Notes under the pieces: model-generated
Database searches by the model: none
Told to the model about the DNA's origin: nothing
What the model saw: the letters and a program-made list of their open reading frames with translations, nothing else
Shown: positions 52,354 to 60,398 of the stretch, one piece after another
Layout of the letters: each line of letters starts with the position of its first letter
Numbering within the stretch: position 1 is the first letter of the stretch
Program-made: the position numbers and the translations under genes
Assembly (NCBI RefSeq): GCF_018499875.1
Contig: NZ_JAHBAY010000007.1
Coordinates: forward strand, 1-64,000
DNA from: Kineosporia corallincola
GTDB taxonomy: Bacteria > Actinomycetota > Actinomycetes > Actinomycetales > Kineosporiaceae
Length of the DNA: 64,000 nt
Direction of reading: 5' to 3'

Positions 52354-54174
52354 ATGTGTGGGATCGTGGCGTACATCGGCGACCAGCAAGCGGCGCCGAT
52401 CATTCTCGACGGCCTGACCCGGCTGGAGTACCGGGGGTACGACTCGGCCGGCATCGCGGTGTCCGAGAAGAAGACGGTCCGGGTGGCCCGGGCCGTCGGC
52501 CGGGTGCGGCACCTGCGCCAGGCCCTGCCGAAGAAGTTCACCGGCACCTCGGGCATCGGCCACACCCGCTGGGCCACGCACGGCCCGGCCACCGAGGAGA
52601 ACGCGCACCCGCACAGCTCGGCCGACGGCCGGATCTCGCTGGTGCACAACGGCATCATCGACAACGCGGCCGAGCTCAAGGCCGAACTGGTCGCGGCCGG
52701 GGTGCCTTTCACCAGCGCAACCGACACGGAGGTGGTCGCCCACCTGATCGCCGCCGTCACCGCGCCCACCCTGGAACAGGCCGTGCTCGAGGTGACCAAG
52801 AAGCTCGAAGGCACCTACGGGCTGGCGGTTCTCGACACCGAGCACCCCGATCGTATCGTGCTGGCCCGCAGCGGCTCGCCGCTGATCATCGGGGTCGGCA
52901 AGAACGGCACCCACGTGGCCAGCGACATCGCCGCGCTGACACCCCACACCACGTCGGTGGTGCACCTCGAAGACGGTGAGCTGGCCACCGTCACGGCCTC
53001 CGGCTTCACCACCTTCACCCACGATCAGAGCGACACCTCCCGCCCGCCGACCGAGGTGCCGGCCGAGTCGGCGCACCAGGAGCTGGGCGAGTTCGCCCAC
53101 CACATGCGCAAGGAGTACTGGGAACAGCCGGCCTCCGCCGCCCGGGCCCTGAAGGGCCGCCTGGAAGAGCGTTTCGGCACGGCCCGGCTCGACGGCCTGA
53201 ACCTGGACGCCCGGGCCAAGCGGGCGATCCGCCGGGTCAAGATCCTCGGTTGCGGCTCGTCGTACTACGTCGGGCAGATGGGCGCCCAGATGATCGAGGA
53301 GCTGGCCCGCATCCCCGCGGACGCCGAGCCGGCCTCCGAATTCCGTTACCGCAACCCGATCATCGACCCGGAGACGCTGTACGTCGCGGTCAGCCAGTCC
53401 GGCGAGACCGCCGACACCCTCTTCGCGATCGACGAGATCAAGCGCAAGGGCGGTCAGGTGGTGGGCCTGGTGAACGTGGTCGGCTCGTCGATCGCCCGGG
53501 CCTGCGACGGCGGCATCTACCTGCACGCCGGCCCGGAGGTGGCGGTCGCCTCCACCAAGGCCCTGACCAACATGGCTCTTTCGTTCGGGCTGCTGGCCCT
53601 CGACCTCGGCCGCATCCGCGACCTGTCGATCGCCGACGCCAAGCGCATCATCGACGGGCTCCAGGCGATCCCCGGCCAGATCGACGAGATCCTGCGGCAG
53701 GAAGACCGGATCGCCGAGGTGGCCAAGCCGCTGTCGGCGTCCGCCAGCCTGTTCTTCGTCGGCCGGGTGCGGGGCTTCCCGGTGGCCCGTGAGGGCGCGC
53801 AGAAGTTCAAGGAGGTCTCCTACTGCCATGCCGAGGCCTACCAGAGCAGCGAGCTGAAACACGGTCCGCTGGCCCTGATCTCGGCACAGCTGCCGACCGT
53901 GGCCATCGTTCCGGACGACGAGCTGGTGCAGCGCAACGTCGGGGCCCTGCACGAGATCGCGGCCCGGGGCGGCCCGCTGGTCGCGATCACCCACGCCGGG
54001 GTGGACCTGTCCGGGCTCACCGCCGAGCGCATCGACGTGCCGAAGAACGAGGTGGAGCTCGACCCGATCCTGCTCACCATCCCGACCCAGCTGCTGGCTT
54101 ACCATGCCGCCCTGGCCCTCGGGCACGACATCGACAAGCCGCGCAACCTGGCCAAGTCGGTCACGGTGGAGTAG
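52354..54174 (+). CDS. glmS: Glucosamine-6-phosphate synthase (isomerizing glutamine-fructose-6-P aminotransferase)
   Basis: This 606-residue enzyme makes glucosamine-6-phosphate from fructose-6-phosphate and glutamine, the first step to UDP-GlcNAc for peptidoglycan. The N-terminal amidotransferase starts MCGIVAYIG with nucleophile Cys2 and has LEYRGYDSAG and GHTRWATHG. Two SIS sugar-isomerase domains follow (ILGCGSSYYVGQMGAQMIEE; VSQSGETADTLFAIDEI; KEVSYCHAEAYQSSELKHGP). The C-terminus NLAKSVTVE is complete. GAGAGGAA stands upstream of the ATG. No glmS riboswitch-like leader is visible, and the gene follows a small helical-protein gene by 12 bp. Confidence 0.97.
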   Translation: MCGIVAYIGDQQAAPIILDGLTRLEYRGYDSAGIAVSEKKTVRVARAVGRVRHLRQALPKKFTGTSGIGHTRWATHGPATEENAHPHSSADGRISLVHNGIIDNAAELKAELVAAGVPFTSATDTEVVAHLIAAVTAPTLEQAVLEVTKKLEGTYGLAVLDTEHPDRIVLARSGSPLIIGVGKNGTHVASDIAALTPHTTSVVHLEDGELATVTASGFTTFTHDQSDTSRPPTEVPAESAHQELGEFAHHMRKEYWEQPASAARALKGRLEERFGTARLDGLNLDARAKRAIRRVKILGCGSSYYVGQMGAQMIEELARIPADAEPASEFRYRNPIIDPETLYVAVSQSGETADTLFAIDEIKRKGGQVVGLVNVVGSSIARACDGGIYLHAGPEVAVASTKALTNMALSFGLLALDLGRIRDLSIADAKRIIDGLQAIPGQIDEILRQEDRIAEVAKPLSASASLFFVGRVRGFPVAREGAQKFKEVSYCHAEAYQSSELKHGPLALISAQLPTVAIVPDDELVQRNVGALHEIAARGGPLVAITHAGVDLSGLTAERIDVPKNEVELDPILLTIPTQLLAYHAALALGHDIDKPRNLAKSVTVE

Positions 54175-54258
54175 CCCTGGGACTTTGGGCCTACGGCGTT
54201 CCGGCCGGCCACCGCTTGACTCCCTCCCGACACCCGGCGAGACGGAGGAGAGACGAAC

Positions 54259-55506
54259 GTGGTGAGAGGGCTGATCGCGGCGCTGACGGCGATGGTGGTC
54301 GCGGTGGTCGCCGGAGTGGCGTTCGGATGGGTGCCGGGCTCCGGCTCGGCCGAGCTGACCGCCGCCGCACAGACCGGGCACGACGCCGGGCACGACATGG
54401 CGACGGCCGCGGCCCTGCCGCAAGACGACGCCACCACGGCGGCGGCCAAGAAGGCGACCCAGGACGCCGCCGACCAGGCGTCGAAGCAGGCCCGCAAGCA
54501 GACCACGAGCTCCACCACCGAGGCCGCCGCCGCGAAACAGGCCGCGAAGCAGGCCGACGCGGCGGACCAGGCCGACCAGGCGTCCGGCGCGACCACCACC
54601 TCGACCGACCACGCCATGTCGGCCATGAGCATGCCCAAGGGCACGTGGATCAACGTGGACAAGGCCGCCTGGAAGGCCCAGCTCGCCGAGTTCGACAAGA
54701 CCAAGGCGCGCAAGGCCCCGGCCACCGCCAAGCAGAACACCGAGTTCAACGCGACCTGCACCTACAGCCACTCGGGCAAGAACGACGCCATCGTGTTCCC
54801 CGGCCAGCCCGGAAAGTCGCACCTGCACTCGTTTCTGGGCAACAAGTCGGCAGACGCGAACACCACGCTCGCCTCGCTGATGAAGTTCACCTCGACCACG
54901 TGCGTCCCCAAGAAGGACCACTCGGCGTACTGGGTGCCGTCCCTGACGAACAACAAGACCGGCAAGGCCGTGCAGCCCAGCCAGCTGATCGTCTACTACG
55001 GCAGCCTGCTCGACGACGCGAACAAGAAGAAGACCGTGCCGATGCCGAACGGCCTGCGGATGATCTACGGCGACGCCTCGCTCCAGAAGAACACCCCGGC
55101 CGGCTCGCAGAACGCGTTCTACTGCTCGGGTGGTCCGCTGGAGGGCAAGAGCCGCAGCACCGACGGCAACTGGCCGGTCTGCGGCGACGGCGGAACGGTG
55201 CACTTCATGATGCGCTTCCCGGACTGCTGGGACGGCAAGCACCTGGACAGCCCGGACCACAAGTCGCACGTCTCCTACGGCCAGCAGGGCGACTGCCCGA
55301 AGGCCTTCCCGGTGCGGATCCCCGCGGTCACCTGGTCGATCTACTACCCGACCCACGGCGTCACGGCCGGGTTCTCGCTCTCCTCGGGCAAGGCCTCGTC
55401 GATGCACGGTGACGCGTTCTTCGCCTGGGACACCAAGACGATGGCCGACCGGGTGAAGAGCTGCGTGCGCCAGATGGTCACCTGCGCCAGCAACGGCGAG
55501 TTCTAG
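54259..55506 (+). CDS. Secreted DUF1996-domain protein
   Basis: The 415-residue exported protein has a signal or anchor peptide (residues 5-25). A long Ala/Lys/Asp/Gln-rich linker spans about 35-110. The DUF1996 domain then runs from about 150: NATCTYSHSGKNDAIVFPGQ, KSHLHSFLGNKSADANTT, FMMRFPDCWDGKHLDS. Conserved His and Cys residues (HLHSF, CTYSH, DCWDG) could bind metal and form disulfides. DUF1996 proteins are secreted by actinomycetes and fungi; the function is unknown, with a carbohydrate role often suggested. GGAGGAGAG stands just upstream of the GTG. It ends overlapping the convergent acetyltransferase gene by 4 bp. Confidence 0.85.
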   Translation: MVRGLIAALTAMVVAVVAGVAFGWVPGSGSAELTAAAQTGHDAGHDMATAAALPQDDATTAAAKKATQDAADQASKQARKQTTSSTTEAAAAKQAAKQADAADQADQASGATTTSTDHAMSAMSMPKGTWINVDKAAWKAQLAEFDKTKARKAPATAKQNTEFNATCTYSHSGKNDAIVFPGQPGKSHLHSFLGNKSADANTTLASLMKFTSTTCVPKKDHSAYWVPSLTNNKTGKAVQPSQLIVYYGSLLDDANKKKTVPMPNGLRMIYGDASLQKNTPAGSQNAFYCSGGPLEGKSRSTDGNWPVCGDGGTVHFMMRFPDCWDGKHLDSPDHKSHVSYGQQGDCPKAFPVRIPAVTWSIYYPTHGVTAGFSLSSGKASSMHGDAFFAWDTKTMADRVKSCVRQMVTCASNGEF

Positions 55507-56042
55507 GCAGGCCGGTCGATCCGGTAGACCACGTGCAGCGGCGGGTCCACCGGATTGTCCGGCTCCAGATCGCCTTCGGCCACCCGGTGGAAACCTGCCT
55601 TCTCGAGAGCCCGCCAGGAACGCCGGTTTCCGGCGGCGACGGGCACGATGACGCAGGTGGCCCCCGGGTGGTCGGCCCAGGTCTTCGTCGTCATCAATTG
55701 GATCATGCGCACGCCCAGACCCTGCCCGCGGCGCTCGTGCGCGGCCACGAAGTAGTCCAGGCTCATCGCCCCGGGCGGGACCTCGGTGATCCGGGCGAGC
55801 GGATCGCGGTACTCCGGGTAGTCGGCGAACACCGAGCGCTGGATCAGGCCGAACGGCTCGGCATCGAGCAGGGCCAGCCAGTCCTGGTTGGGCTCTTCTC
55901 CCCGCGCCGACGGGCCGAAGTCGCGGGCCACCGCCTCCGGGGTGGTCTCGTGGTTCCACCACCGGGTCACCAGCGGCTCACTCAGCCACTCGCGGATCAT
56001 CGGGAAGTCGGCCTCGGTGACGCGGCGCCAGGTGAACGTCAT
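55503..56042 (-). CDS. GNAT acetyltransferase (AAC(6')-like)
   Basis: The 179-residue enzyme has the GNAT order: MIREWLSEPLVTRWWNHETT at the start, SLDYFVAAHERRGQGLGVRM for the acetyl-CoA loop (RRGQGLG), and NRRSWRALEKAGFHRVAEGD near the end. The W-rich N-terminus and overall pattern are those of the AAC(6')-Ib/siderophore-type (RimJ-like) acetyltransferases. An aminoglycoside or similar amine is a possible substrate, but this cannot be told from sequence. It follows a small gene by 3 bp on the same strand. Confidence 0.85.
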   Translation of the reverse strand: MTFTWRRVTEADFPMIREWLSEPLVTRWWNHETTPEAVARDFGPSARGEEPNQDWLALLDAEPFGLIQRSVFADYPEYRDPLARITEVPPGAMSLDYFVAAHERRGQGLGVRMIQLMTTKTWADHPGATCVIVPVAAGNRRSWRALEKAGFHRVAEGDLEPDNPVDPPLHVVYRIDRPA

Positions 56043-56045
56043 GCC

Positions 56046-56234
56046 TCAGTGATCACCCTGATGGCGTAGGTGCAACTGCATGCGGGCGGCCTGTTCGACC
56101 TGGTTCGCGGTGCCGTCCGGCGCACAGTCTGCGCACCGGTGCACGACCTGGTCCAGCAGGTTCCGGTCCAGGCCCGGGAAATCGGTGTGGAGATCGTCGA
56201 TGACGTCTCCCAGCTCCTGTTCGGTGAGCGTCAT
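56046..56234 (-). CDS. Small three-helix protein
   Basis: The 62-residue protein TLTEQELGDVIDDLHTDFPG and onward has helices with a central Cys-x2-Cys (HRCADCAPDGTA) and a His-rich end (LHLRHQGDH), a possible metal site. It is the first gene of a two-gene unit with the acetyltransferase 3 bp downstream. Similar small proteins occur in actinomycetes as unknowns. The start ATG at 56234 is chosen because upstream sequence has no similarity. Confidence 0.65.
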   Translation of the reverse strand: MTLTEQELGDVIDDLHTDFPGLDRNLLDQVVHRCADCAPDGTANQVEQAARMQLHLRHQGDH

Positions 56235-56321
56235 GCGTCCCAGGGTAAGTCGCCTGACGGGTGGATGCGCGGGCCCGCGGGAGGTGGCAGGCTGGTGCGG
56301 AACCCGAGGGGAGGGTTTCTC

Positions 56322-57587
56322 ATGGGCCGCTACGGTGACGAGGTGGCCGGTCTGGCCACACCGATCCGGCACGACGAGAACCTCGGACGTCTGCTCGACC
56401 GGATCGGCGACCGGCGTGTGGTCATGCTGGGGGAGGCCAGCCACGGCAGTCACGAGTTCTACGACTGGCGCTCGGCGATCACCCGGCGCCTGGTCGAGGA
56501 GCTCGGATTCTCGTTCGTGGCCGTGGAGGGCGACTGGCCGGACTGCGAACGGGTCGACCGGTCGGTGCGTTTCACGCCGGACGCCGATCCGCGCGAGGCA
56601 CTGCACGAGTACGCCCGCTGGCCCACCTGGATGTGGGCGAACGAGGAGCTGTCCGACTTCACCCGCTGGCTGCGGCGGCACAACGAGTTCCGGGAACCGC
56701 ACGAACGCGTGGGTTTCCACGGTCTGGACGTGTACTCGCTCTGGGAGTCGCTGGAAGCGGTCATGGTGCACCTGCGGGAGCGGCACCCGCGGCTGGTTCC
56801 CCTGGCCCTGGCTGCCTTCCGGTGCTTCGACCCGTACCTCGACGACCCGCAGGAGTACGCGCTGTCCACCCGGCTCCAGCCGGACGGCTGCTCCTGCGAG
56901 GTGGCCGGCCTGCTCACCGCGATGCGCCGCCGCGACGACTTCGGCGCCTGGCAGAACGCCGAGGTGGTGGCGGGCGCCGAGTTCTACTACCGGGCACTGT
57001 TGCAAGGCGGCGCGGCCTCGTGGAACATTCGCGACCGGCACATGGACGCCACCCTGGCCCGGCTGCTCGACCACTATGGCCCCGGGTCGAAAGCCGTGGT
57101 GTGGGCGCACAACACGCACGTCGGTGACGCCCGGGGCAGCGTGATGGCCGAGCGCGGCGAGACCAGCATCGGCACGCTGGCCCGGCAGCGGTTCGGCGAC
57201 GACGGCGTGGTGCTGGTCGGTTTCGGCACGCACCGTGGCACGGTGGTGGCGGGGGAGGACTGGGGCAGGCCGATGGAGGTGATGCCGGTGCCGGAGGCCC
57301 GGCCCGACTCGCTGGAGCACATTCTGCACGAAACCGCGCCGGATCAGGCGCTGTTGGTGTTCCCGCCGCGGGAGCACCAGCCCGATCTGCTGCGCACCCG
57401 GATCGGCCACCGGGCCATCGGCGTGGTCTACCGGCCCGACTGGGAGCGCTGGGGCAACTATGTGCCCACCACCCTGGGCGACCGCTACGACGCGTTCGTC
57501 TGGTGCGACGAGACCCGCGCGGTGCGGCCGCTGCACACCCGTCTGACCGACATCAGGGAACCGGAGACCTTTCCGACAGGAGTGTGA
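56322..57587 (+). CDS. Erythromycin-esterase-like hydrolase
   Basis: This 421-residue protein has the erythromycin esterase family landmarks: MLGEASHGSHEFYDWR, with the His/Glu pair near residues 43-46, FVAVEGDWPDC, RVGFHGLDVYSLWESL and KAVVWAHNTHVGDARGS. Characterised relatives (EreA/EreB) open macrolide lactones, but most family members are not resistance enzymes. The ATG at 56322 has GAGGGGAGGG upstream. It heads a three-gene operon with an alpha/beta hydrolase and a phosphoribosyltransferase, a set also seen fused in other bacteria, suggesting a shared, unknown metabolic job. Confidence 0.87.
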   Translation: MGRYGDEVAGLATPIRHDENLGRLLDRIGDRRVVMLGEASHGSHEFYDWRSAITRRLVEELGFSFVAVEGDWPDCERVDRSVRFTPDADPREALHEYARWPTWMWANEELSDFTRWLRRHNEFREPHERVGFHGLDVYSLWESLEAVMVHLRERHPRLVPLALAAFRCFDPYLDDPQEYALSTRLQPDGCSCEVAGLLTAMRRRDDFGAWQNAEVVAGAEFYYRALLQGGAASWNIRDRHMDATLARLLDHYGPGSKAVVWAHNTHVGDARGSVMAERGETSIGTLARQRFGDDGVVLVGFGTHRGTVVAGEDWGRPMEVMPVPEARPDSLEHILHETAPDQALLVFPPREHQPDLLRTRIGHRAIGVVYRPDWERWGNYVPTTLGDRYDAFVWCDETRAVRPLHTRLTDIREPETFPTGV

Positions 57588-57591
57588 GCAC

Positions 57592-58266
57592 ATGACCACG
57601 ACGACGGCAGCCTGCCTGATCCCCGCCGGGCGGGTGGAACTGGGGGCGGACATCCTGTTCCCCGACCAGTACCCGGCCGAGAGTCCCACCGGGGTGGTGC
57701 TCTTCGCCCACGGCAGCGGCAGTTCCCGGTTCAGCCCCCGAAACCGGGCGGTGGCCGCGGAACTCAACCGGCGCGGTCTCGCGGCCGTGCTGACCGACCT
57801 GCTCACGGACGACGAGGAGCAGGTCGACGGCCACACGGCGCAGTACCGGTTCGACATCCACCTGCTCACCGAGCGGCTCATCGCCGTGGTCGACTGGGCC
57901 ACCGACGAGCCCTCACTGTCCGGCCTGCCGATCGGCACGTTCGGCGCCAGCACCGGAGCGGCCGCCGCGCTGGGGGCCGCCGCCTACCGCGGGGCCGACG
58001 TGCGGGCCGTGGTCTCCCGCGGTGGCCGGCCCGACCTGGCCGGGCCGGTGCTGGAGGAGGTCACGGCGCCCACGCTGTTCATCGTCGGCGCCAACGACCC
58101 CACCGTGCGCGAGCTCAACGAGCAGACCATGGCCGTGCTCTCCGCTCCCACCCAGCTGCACGTCATCCCCCGGGCCACCCACCTCTTCCCCGAACCGGGC
58201 GCGCTGGAAGAGGTTTCGCGCAGGGCCGGGGAGTGGTTCCAGCAGTACCTGGCGGGCGAGGGGTAA
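57592..58266 (+). CDS. Alpha/beta hydrolase (dienelactone-hydrolase-like)
   Basis: The 224-residue protein has an alpha/beta hydrolase core with VVLFAHGSGSSR for the oxyanion loop, the nucleophile GTFGASTGAAAALG (Ser in GAST), the acid in FIVGANDPTV, and the His in PRATHLFPEP. AGGAG stands upstream of the ATG, 4 bp after the stop of the erythromycin-esterase-like gene. It probably acts on the same substrate path as its neighbours. Confidence 0.88.
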   Translation: MTTTTAACLIPAGRVELGADILFPDQYPAESPTGVVLFAHGSGSSRFSPRNRAVAAELNRRGLAAVLTDLLTDDEEQVDGHTAQYRFDIHLLTERLIAVVDWATDEPSLSGLPIGTFGASTGAAAALGAAAYRGADVRAVVSRGGRPDLAGPVLEEVTAPTLFIVGANDPTVRELNEQTMAVLSAPTQLHVIPRATHLFPEPGALEEVSRRAGEWFQQYLAGEG

Positions 58267-58271
58267 CCGCG

Positions 58272-58916
58272 GTGTTCGCCGACCGCCACGACGCGGGGCG
58301 CCGTCTCGGGCAGCACCTGGTTGACCGGCTGGGCTTTCTGGTGCCCGCTGTTCGTCGTCCTCTGGTTCTGGCCCTGCCACGAGGAGGTGTGCCGGTGGGC
58401 GTGCCGGTGGCCGTCGCGCTGAACGGTGACCTCGACATCGTGATCGCCCGCAAGATCGCGGCACCCGGGCAGCCGGAGTACGGCATCGGGGCGCTGGCCG
58501 AGGACGGGCCGCCGGTGTTCGACGGCCGGGCGCTGGAGGCTCTGGGCCTGAGCGAGGCGGACCTGTCCGGCGCGGTGGAACACGAGCGCGCCGAGGTCGG
58601 CCGGCGCATGCTGCGCTACCGGGCCGGGCGCGCGGCCCCCGAGGCGCACGGGCGGATCGTGGTGGTGGTGGACGACGGCCTGGCCACCGGCGTCACCGCC
58701 CGCGCCACCCTGCGCTGGCTGCACGGCCACGAGCCGGCCTACCTGGTGCTGGCCGCTCCGGTGTGCTCGCGGCAGGCCCACGACGCGCTGGCCGGTGACG
58801 CGGATGTGCTTGCCTGCCTGCGGATTCCGGACGAGTTCCGGGCGGTGGGGGACTGGTACCAGGACTTCCGGCAGCTCACCGACGACGACGTGACCGGCCT
58901 GCTGACGGCGACCTGA
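58272..58916 (+). CDS. Phosphoribosyltransferase-domain protein
   Basis: The 214-residue protein has a type I PRTase fold: LALPRGGVPVGVPVA at the N-terminus, and IVVVVDDGLATGVTARATLR, which is the PRPP-binding DDGLATG loop. The hood region (IARKIAAPGQPEYGIGALAE) matches the cluster-type PRTases that accompany dienelactone hydrolase. The GTG start is 5 bp after the hydrolase stop. The base it uses is unknown; such proteins may have a regulatory or salvage role. Confidence 0.88.
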   Translation: MFADRHDAGRRLGQHLVDRLGFLVPAVRRPLVLALPRGGVPVGVPVAVALNGDLDIVIARKIAAPGQPEYGIGALAEDGPPVFDGRALEALGLSEADLSGAVEHERAEVGRRMLRYRAGRAAPEAHGRIVVVVDDGLATGVTARATLRWLHGHEPAYLVLAAPVCSRQAHDALAGDADVLACLRIPDEFRAVGDWYQDFRQLTDDDVTGLLTAT

Positions 58917-58925
58917 CGGGGTGGA

Positions 58926-60395
58926 TCACGGGAGCGGGAGCAGGCTGGGCACGGTCAGGATCGAGGTCACCCCGATCAGGAGCCCGCCCAGTGCCCACCG
59001 CCAGCTCGGCCCGTGCCGCCGGCCGGTCAGCCGGTCGGCGTTGCGGATCAGCCGGCGCACCTCCGGCGGGGTGAGACGCCAGACGGTCAGGCCGGTCAGG
59101 TTGCCGGCCAGCAGGGCCAGCGCGATCGACCAGCCCCAGAGGTTGCGGGCGTGCGGCGCCGCCGCCACCAGCAGCAGCGACAGCGCGGGCCACGACAGCA
59201 GGCCCACCCCCACCGCGAGGGTCACCCGGTGCCCGCTCACCTGCTCCATCATCCGGCGGCCGTACTTGCCCACGTCGGCGCCGGCCGCCCGGTTCAGCGT
59301 GCCCACCCAGCGCATCGACCAGGGCCGGGCCGAGCGCTGGGCCCGGGCCAGGCCGGCCAGCGCGTCGGCGTCGTCGGGCACCACCCGCAGCAGACGGTGC
59401 CAGGCGTCGGTCTCCTCGCGGTAGCGCCGCCGGGCCCGGGCCAGCCGGGCCGACAGCTTGGCCTCGTCGATCTCGTCGTAGGTGCGCGAGCGCAGCAGAC
59501 GCAGCGCCTGCTCGGCCGGTTCCAGCTGACCGCGGTTGAGATAGGCCGTCACCAGCGCCCATTCGGCCACCTGGTTCTCGATCGTCTCGCGCAGCGCGGC
59601 CTTCGCCACCCGCGCGGCCTCGGGCGGGCTGAGCGTGGTGAGCACGACGGCCCGCCAGGCCAGCACGGCGCCGGTGGGTGGGGCCTGCACCAGCGCGGCG
59701 AGCGCCCGCGTGGGCTGGTTCAGCTTGAGCAGGCAGCGAGCCGTCACGATCAGCACGGCCGGTTCGGCGGTCGCCAGAAACGGGGCGACCAGCGCCAGCC
59801 CGGCGGCGGGCTGATCGGCGTCGAGCAGCACCCGGGCCCGGGCCACCGCCTCGTCCGGTTCCCGGGCGGCCGGTCCCGGGTGGTCGCGCACGGCCGCGCG
59901 CACCGTCTCGTGCAGGCCGGTCAGGTCGGGAGCGGGGACGCCGGAGTTCACCACGGCCAGCGGCCGGTCGCCCCCGACCAGCTGCCGGCCGGCTGACCGG
60001 CGGGCCGGCCGGCGCGGGTCGCGGGTCAGCAGCAGGTGCGGGTCCACGCCGATGCGCCGCAGCGGGCGGATCCCGGCGAGCGCGCCGAGACCGGCCGCGG
60101 TGACCTGGGTTCCGCGAAGATCCAGCCACCGCAGCTGCTGACAGCGCCGGGCGAGGCGGCGTAGATCGTCGTCCGTGACCGGGAGCCCGGCCAGTGACAG
60201 ACCGCGCAGACGGGTGGGCAGGGCGTCGAGGTGGTGCAGGGCCTCCGCCGAGGCGTCCAGGGCCAGCGTCAGTTGATGGACGTCGAGGGGGCCCTGCGCG
60301 TCGTACCACCGCTCCCAGCCGGTGCCGGTGGCGATCAGGTAGGTGCCCAGGCACACCCCGGTCGTCAGCGCCGGTGGGGCGTCGGTGGTGGTCAA
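58926..60395 (-). CDS. Helical/LRR-like membrane protein partner of AAA ATPase
   Basis: The 489-residue protein has an N-terminal region with leucine-rich-repeat-like lines (LRGLSLAGLPVTDDDLRRLA, LRWLDLRGTQVTAAGLGALA), a long TPR-like helical middle, and two or three C-terminal membrane segments (LAVGVGLLSWPALSLLLVAA; SIALALLAGNLTGLTVW). It follows a TPR-AAA ATPase gene by 3 bp on the same strand; both carry repeats and probably form a complex at the membrane. The TTG start has no ribosome site, so it likely depends on reinitiation. Confidence 0.75.
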   Translation of the reverse strand: MTTTDAPPALTTGVCLGTYLIATGTGWERWYDAQGPLDVHQLTLALDASAEALHHLDALPTRLRGLSLAGLPVTDDDLRRLARRCQQLRWLDLRGTQVTAAGLGALAGIRPLRRIGVDPHLLLTRDPRRPARRSAGRQLVGGDRPLAVVNSGVPAPDLTGLHETVRAAVRDHPGPAAREPDEAVARARVLLDADQPAAGLALVAPFLATAEPAVLIVTARCLLKLNQPTRALAALVQAPPTGAVLAWRAVVLTTLSPPEAARVAKAALRETIENQVAEWALVTAYLNRGQLEPAEQALRLLRSRTYDEIDEAKLSARLARARRRYREETDAWHRLLRVVPDDADALAGLARAQRSARPWSMRWVGTLNRAAGADVGKYGRRMMEQVSGHRVTLAVGVGLLSWPALSLLLVAAAPHARNLWGWSIALALLAGNLTGLTVWRLTPPEVRRLIRNADRLTGRRHGPSWRWALGGLLIGVTSILTVPSLLPLP

Positions 60396-60398
60396 CGG

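Noticed and set aside
52261-55962. 1233-codon open frame on the minus strand
   Set aside because: It is antisense to glmS and the DUF1996 gene, has Arg/Gly/His-rich shadow composition, and shows no domain.
56046-57953. 635-codon frame on the minus strand
   Set aside because: Only the last 62 codons (56046-56234) are plausible as a gene; the rest is antisense to the erythromycin-esterase-like gene.
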